64,000 nt of DNA from Planococcus shixiaomingii. GTDB taxonomy: Bacteria; Bacillota; Bacilli; Bacillales_A; Planococcaceae. Position numbers and translations under genes: made by a program. A model generated the notes under the pieces. It worked only from the letters and a program-made list of their open reading frames with translations. It made no database searches and had not been told where the DNA came from. The stretch is from the NCBI RefSeq assembly GCF_030413615.1, contig NZ_CP129236.1:914001-978000 (forward strand). Direction: 5' to 3'. Numbering within the stretch: the first letter of the stretch is position 1; each line of letters starts with the position of its first letter. Below are positions 61,767-64,000 of the stretch, piece by piece.

Positions 61767-62999
61767 ATGAAAACAGAAGAAACGACGTTTCCAATCAGTG
61801 AAGTAAGAGAGCAGTTTCCCGCATTGAAGCGAACTTATAAAGGCAATCAGGTGGCGTATTTTGATGGCCCGGGAGGTTCGCAAGTCGTGAAGTCCGCGAT
61901 TCAGGCAATTGCACAATATATGGAGAACGGCGGAGCAAATCTGCACGGCTGCTTCCCGTCGAGTTGGGAAACAGAAGCAATCATCGAAGAAGCTAAATCA
62001 GCGGTTGCTGACTTTTTAGGTGTACAAGTAAACGAAGTGGCGTTCGGGGCCAACATGACGACATTGACGTACGCGATTTCTCGGGCGCTCGGCAAAAAAT
62101 GGGGCACGAATGATGAAATCGTGGTAACGGAAATGGATCACCGCGCTAATGTCGATCCATGGCTGCAACTTGCAGAGGACCGTGGACTTAAGGTGCGATG
62201 GATCAAAGTGGATACCGAAACACTGACGCTCGATTTGTCAGACCTGAATGAAGTCATTAACGACAAAACGCGTCTCGTGGCAATCGGCATGGCGTCAAAT
62301 GCAGTCGGCACCATTGTCGATATGGCGCCAATTGTGAAGCGCGCAAAAGAAGTCGGAGCTTTAGTTGCAGCCGATGCGGTCCACGCGGCGCCGCATATCG
62401 CGATTGACAGGGACCGGCAAGGGATTGATATTTTGCTCTGTTCCGCCTATAAATTCTTTGGCCCGCACATTGGTATTGCAGCAATCAAAGAAGAGATTCT
62501 TAAAAATTTAGAGCCGTATAAATTGGTGCCGGCGCCGAGTTACTATCCAGACAATTTGGAAACCGGCACTCAAAACCACGAAGGAATTGCAGGCATTGGG
62601 CCTGCCATCCAATTTTTCGCAAGTTTTGGAGAAGGCGAGACACGAAGAGAGCGCATCCAAACGGGAATTGAACGAATCGAAGCGTATGAAAATTATTTAG
62701 CCGCCCGGCTCCGGGACGGACTATCGGCAATCGAAAAAGTGAAGGTGTTTGCAGCGGCCCGCGATGTTCCGAAAACACCGACCATTGCGTTCCAAGTAGC
62801 AGGCGTAGCGCCGGAAGAAGTCTGCAAAATCATGGCGGAGGAGCATGGGATTTTTGTTGCTTCCGGGCATTTCTACGCTTCCACATTGGCTGATCGCCTT
62901 GATATCAACAAAAGCGGTGGCTGGATTCGTGCAGGACTAGCCCCTTACAATACCGAAGAAGAAGTGGACCGGCTCATTCGAGCGGTTGCCGCATTATAA
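61767..62999 (+). CDS. Class V aminotransferase, cysteine desulfurase-like without catalytic Cys
   Basis: About 410 residues from ATG 61767 (AAAGGGG upstream). PLP-binding Lys229 is in SAYKFFGPHIG, with EMDHRANVDPW and AADAVHAAPH. It follows the SufS-like subgroup, but the desulfurase catalytic Cys position reads VASGHFYASTLAD, without Cys, so it is probably another PLP lyase or transferase. A small membrane protein gene follows at 11 bases. Confidence 0.85.
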   Translation: MKTEETTFPISEVREQFPALKRTYKGNQVAYFDGPGGSQVVKSAIQAIAQYMENGGANLHGCFPSSWETEAIIEEAKSAVADFLGVQVNEVAFGANMTTLTYAISRALGKKWGTNDEIVVTEMDHRANVDPWLQLAEDRGLKVRWIKVDTETLTLDLSDLNEVINDKTRLVAIGMASNAVGTIVDMAPIVKRAKEVGALVAADAVHAAPHIAIDRDRQGIDILLCSAYKFFGPHIGIAAIKEEILKNLEPYKLVPAPSYYPDNLETGTQNHEGIAGIGPAIQFFASFGEGETRRERIQTGIERIEAYENYLAARLRDGLSAIEKVKVFAAARDVPKTPTIAFQVAGVAPEEVCKIMAEEHGIFVASGHFYASTLADRLDINKSGGWIRAGLAPYNTEEEVDRLIRAVAAL

Positions 63000-63010
63000 G
63001 GAAGCAGCTT

Positions 63011-63241
63011 ATGAATAAAACAAAAATACATCCGCTGATTCTTTTGAGCCTTGGAATAAGTTCCTTTGTCATGGGGTGGCGCGGATATGAGAATTTCACT
63101 CTTCATAAAGACGGATACGGGATGACGTTTAGCTTTCTCTGTATTTTTTTAGCGCTTCTTGCCGTTTACGCTTTAATGAGAAACCAACGGATTGAAAGTT
63201 TCAATAGAAGAAACAAAAAAGGGCACAAGCTGATTCGTTAG
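63011..63241 (+). CDS. Small membrane protein
   Basis: 76 residues with two hydrophobic helices (LILLSLGISSFVMGW, FLCIFLALLAVYALM) and a basic tail. AAGGAAG precedes ATG; cotranscribed with the aminotransferase gene. Function unknown. Its last codons lie in a terminator. Confidence 0.7.
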   Translation: MNKTKIHPLILLSLGISSFVMGWRGYENFTLHKDGYGMTFSFLCIFLALLAVYALMRNQRIESFNRRNKKGHKLIR

Positions 63242-63260
63242 CTTGTGTCCTTTTTTTGTA
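63217..63260 (+). terminator. Terminator overlapping the small membrane protein gene end
   Basis: AAAAAAGGGCACAAGCT pairs with AGCTTGTGTCCTTTTTTT; the stop codon is inside. Confidence 0.88.
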
Positions 63261-63266
63261 ATGGTT

Positions 63267-63905
63267 TTATTTGGCTGATTGGGTTGATACTAATTTGGCC
63301 TGTACGATATAGCGGTCCGGCGCGGAGCCGATAAAGTCAAACGGATAACAAGTGGTTAAAGTTAATGTCGATTCGTCTTTTTCAACAATCACAGACCGGT
63401 CGTCTTCATCGGTAATCCACATAGCTGCGATTTCGTAGATATACACTTTATCTTCGTATTCCACCAGCAAATTATCCCTTACTTCGAGTTCGGCAAGTTT
63501 CGTAAACACAGTATCCCGATGTCCACTTAATACTGTATGGCCATAGCCGCCAGGGACAGTAGTCAAATCACTGACATACATCCCGACGCCTTTTTTCAGC
63601 GTATCTTCATCCGTGCCCCAGTAAACCGAATACTTTTGCTCGATTTTTGGAATGAGAAGCAGAGCGGTTTTTTCGCCTAACTCGCGTTTTATATCAGAGG
63701 TGAGAAGAGGAGAAGGAGCAGCTTTCGGTAAAGTCGGCGCAACCTTCAACTCCATATCCGCTTCATTTTCTATCTTTTTAAAATCTGCAATTTCTTCACT
63801 ACTTAAGTTTTGGGCAGCAGTTTTTCCAGTATGCCATTCGAAAAAGCTGTAACCCCCGATCACTAGTCCTGTTAAAAGGAGAAGTACCCCAATCCACCGA
63901 CTCAA
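63267..63905 (-). CDS. Class D sortase
   Basis: 212 residues. An N-terminal membrane anchor (GVLLLLTGLVIGGYSF) and a sortase barrel with His129 (LSGHRDTV), Cys186 (LTTCYPF) and Arg198 (APDRYIV). Class D sortases in Bacillales attach proteins to the wall, often on the mother cell or during stress. TTG start after GAGGTG. It follows, on the minus strand, a gene whose end resembles a sortase substrate. Confidence 0.9.
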   Translation of the reverse strand: MSRWIGVLLLLTGLVIGGYSFFEWHTGKTAAQNLSSEEIADFKKIENEADMELKVAPTLPKAAPSPLLTSDIKRELGEKTALLLIPKIEQKYSVYWGTDEDTLKKGVGMYVSDLTTVPGGYGHTVLSGHRDTVFTKLAELEVRDNLLVEYEDKVYIYEIAAMWITDEDDRSVIVEKDESTLTLTTCYPFDFIGSAPDRYIVQAKLVSTQSAK

Positions 63906-63921
63906 AAAGCATCACCTCACA

Positions 63922-63953
63922 GTAAAACGGCAGGGAAACCCCCGCCGTTTGGA
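63922..63953 (-). terminator. Hairpin between surface protein and sortase genes
   Basis: On the minus strand AAACGGC and GCCGTTTT with a GGG/CCC interior; likely attenuates the surface gene transcript before the sortase. Confidence 0.6.
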
Positions 63954-63960
63954 TTAAGCT

Positions 63961-64000
63961 TTACGCATTTTGGCTTTTACGACGGAATAAAAGAAGAGAA
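63961..64000 (-). CDS. Partial: C-terminus of a probable sortase-anchored protein
   Basis: Only 12 codons and the stop are in the window. The minus-strand reading SLLLFRRKSQNA ends in a hydrophobic-then-RRK tail, the typical end of LPxTG surface proteins. It lies just upstream of the class D sortase gene, so it is the likely substrate. The rest is outside the window. Confidence 0.5.
   Translation of the reverse strand, partial: SLLLFRRKSQNA

Overview
The window reads as chromosomal DNA of a low-to-moderate G+C Gram-positive rod or coccus of the Bacillales, most likely family Planococcaceae (Planococcus/Planomicrobium type). This is inferred from gene content and style: strong AGGAGG-type ribosome binding sites, frequent GTG/TTG starts, Rho-independent terminators after most units, B. 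subtilis-like genes (ykuI, ywaC/relP, ohrA-ohrR, lipM, lipA, yfhO, yxjC-yxjF), sortases with sorting-signal proteins, and GC-rich dispersed intergenic repeats in an AT-richer background. No rRNA, tRNA, CRISPR array, prophage or insertion-sequence transposase was seen.

Layout. 0-6 kb: a YkuI-like degenerate EAL protein, an SGNH lipoprotein hydrolase, a small HhH protein, an RsbR-like stressosome protein, a ZIP-like membrane protein and a PadR/DUF4188 pair. 6.3-10 kb: a decayed M20 amidohydrolase, a DUF5996 protein and an Old Yellow Enzyme. 10-21.3 kb: a complete disaccharide phosphorolysis locus with two different GH65 phosphorylases, a sugar ABC importer (binding protein plus two permeases, no ATPase), a YesL-like protein, a LacI regulator and beta-phosphoglucomutase. 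Imported disaccharide would be split to beta-glucose-1-phosphate plus glucose, and PgmB would feed glycolysis. 21.6-30 kb: an MpsC/DUF2294 protein, the ohrA-ohrR-gpx peroxide operon, a FemAB/GNAT-like protein, alarmone synthase RelP, Hsp20, an EAL plus CBS-GGDEF pair and a truncated SDR pseudogene. 30-38 kb: rifamycin phosphotransferase, an alpha/beta hydrolase, a carotenoid-desaturase-like flavoprotein, and a DUF4397 surface protein translationally overlapped with a class F sortase. 38-47.4 kb: a PAS-PAS-GGDEF-EAL protein and cell-envelope glycosylation genes (GT2, GtrB/CsbB-like, GtrII-like). 47.4-64 kb: two DinB proteins, an aldo/keto reductase, a TPP riboswitch placed directly ahead of lipM-lipA, a LysR-controlled 3-hydroxybutyrate unit, CotF-like proteins, YfhO, a kinase/Nudix pair, a PuuD-like amidotransferase, a class V aminotransferase preceded by 21-bp-spaced iterons, and a class D sortase with the end of its probable substrate at the right edge.

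The observations that most deserve follow-up are: a thiamine-pyrophosphate riboswitch with its own terminator controlling lipoate biosynthesis rather than a thiamine gene; two genes (padR and the flavin oxidoreductase) whose only well-placed start codon is ATT; a tandem palindromic operator at padR; iterons at exactly 21-bp phase upstream of the class V aminotransferase; the paired GH65 enzymes; an RsbR paralogue with both phospho-threonine positions replaced; and a mosaic dispersed repeat family at three sites.
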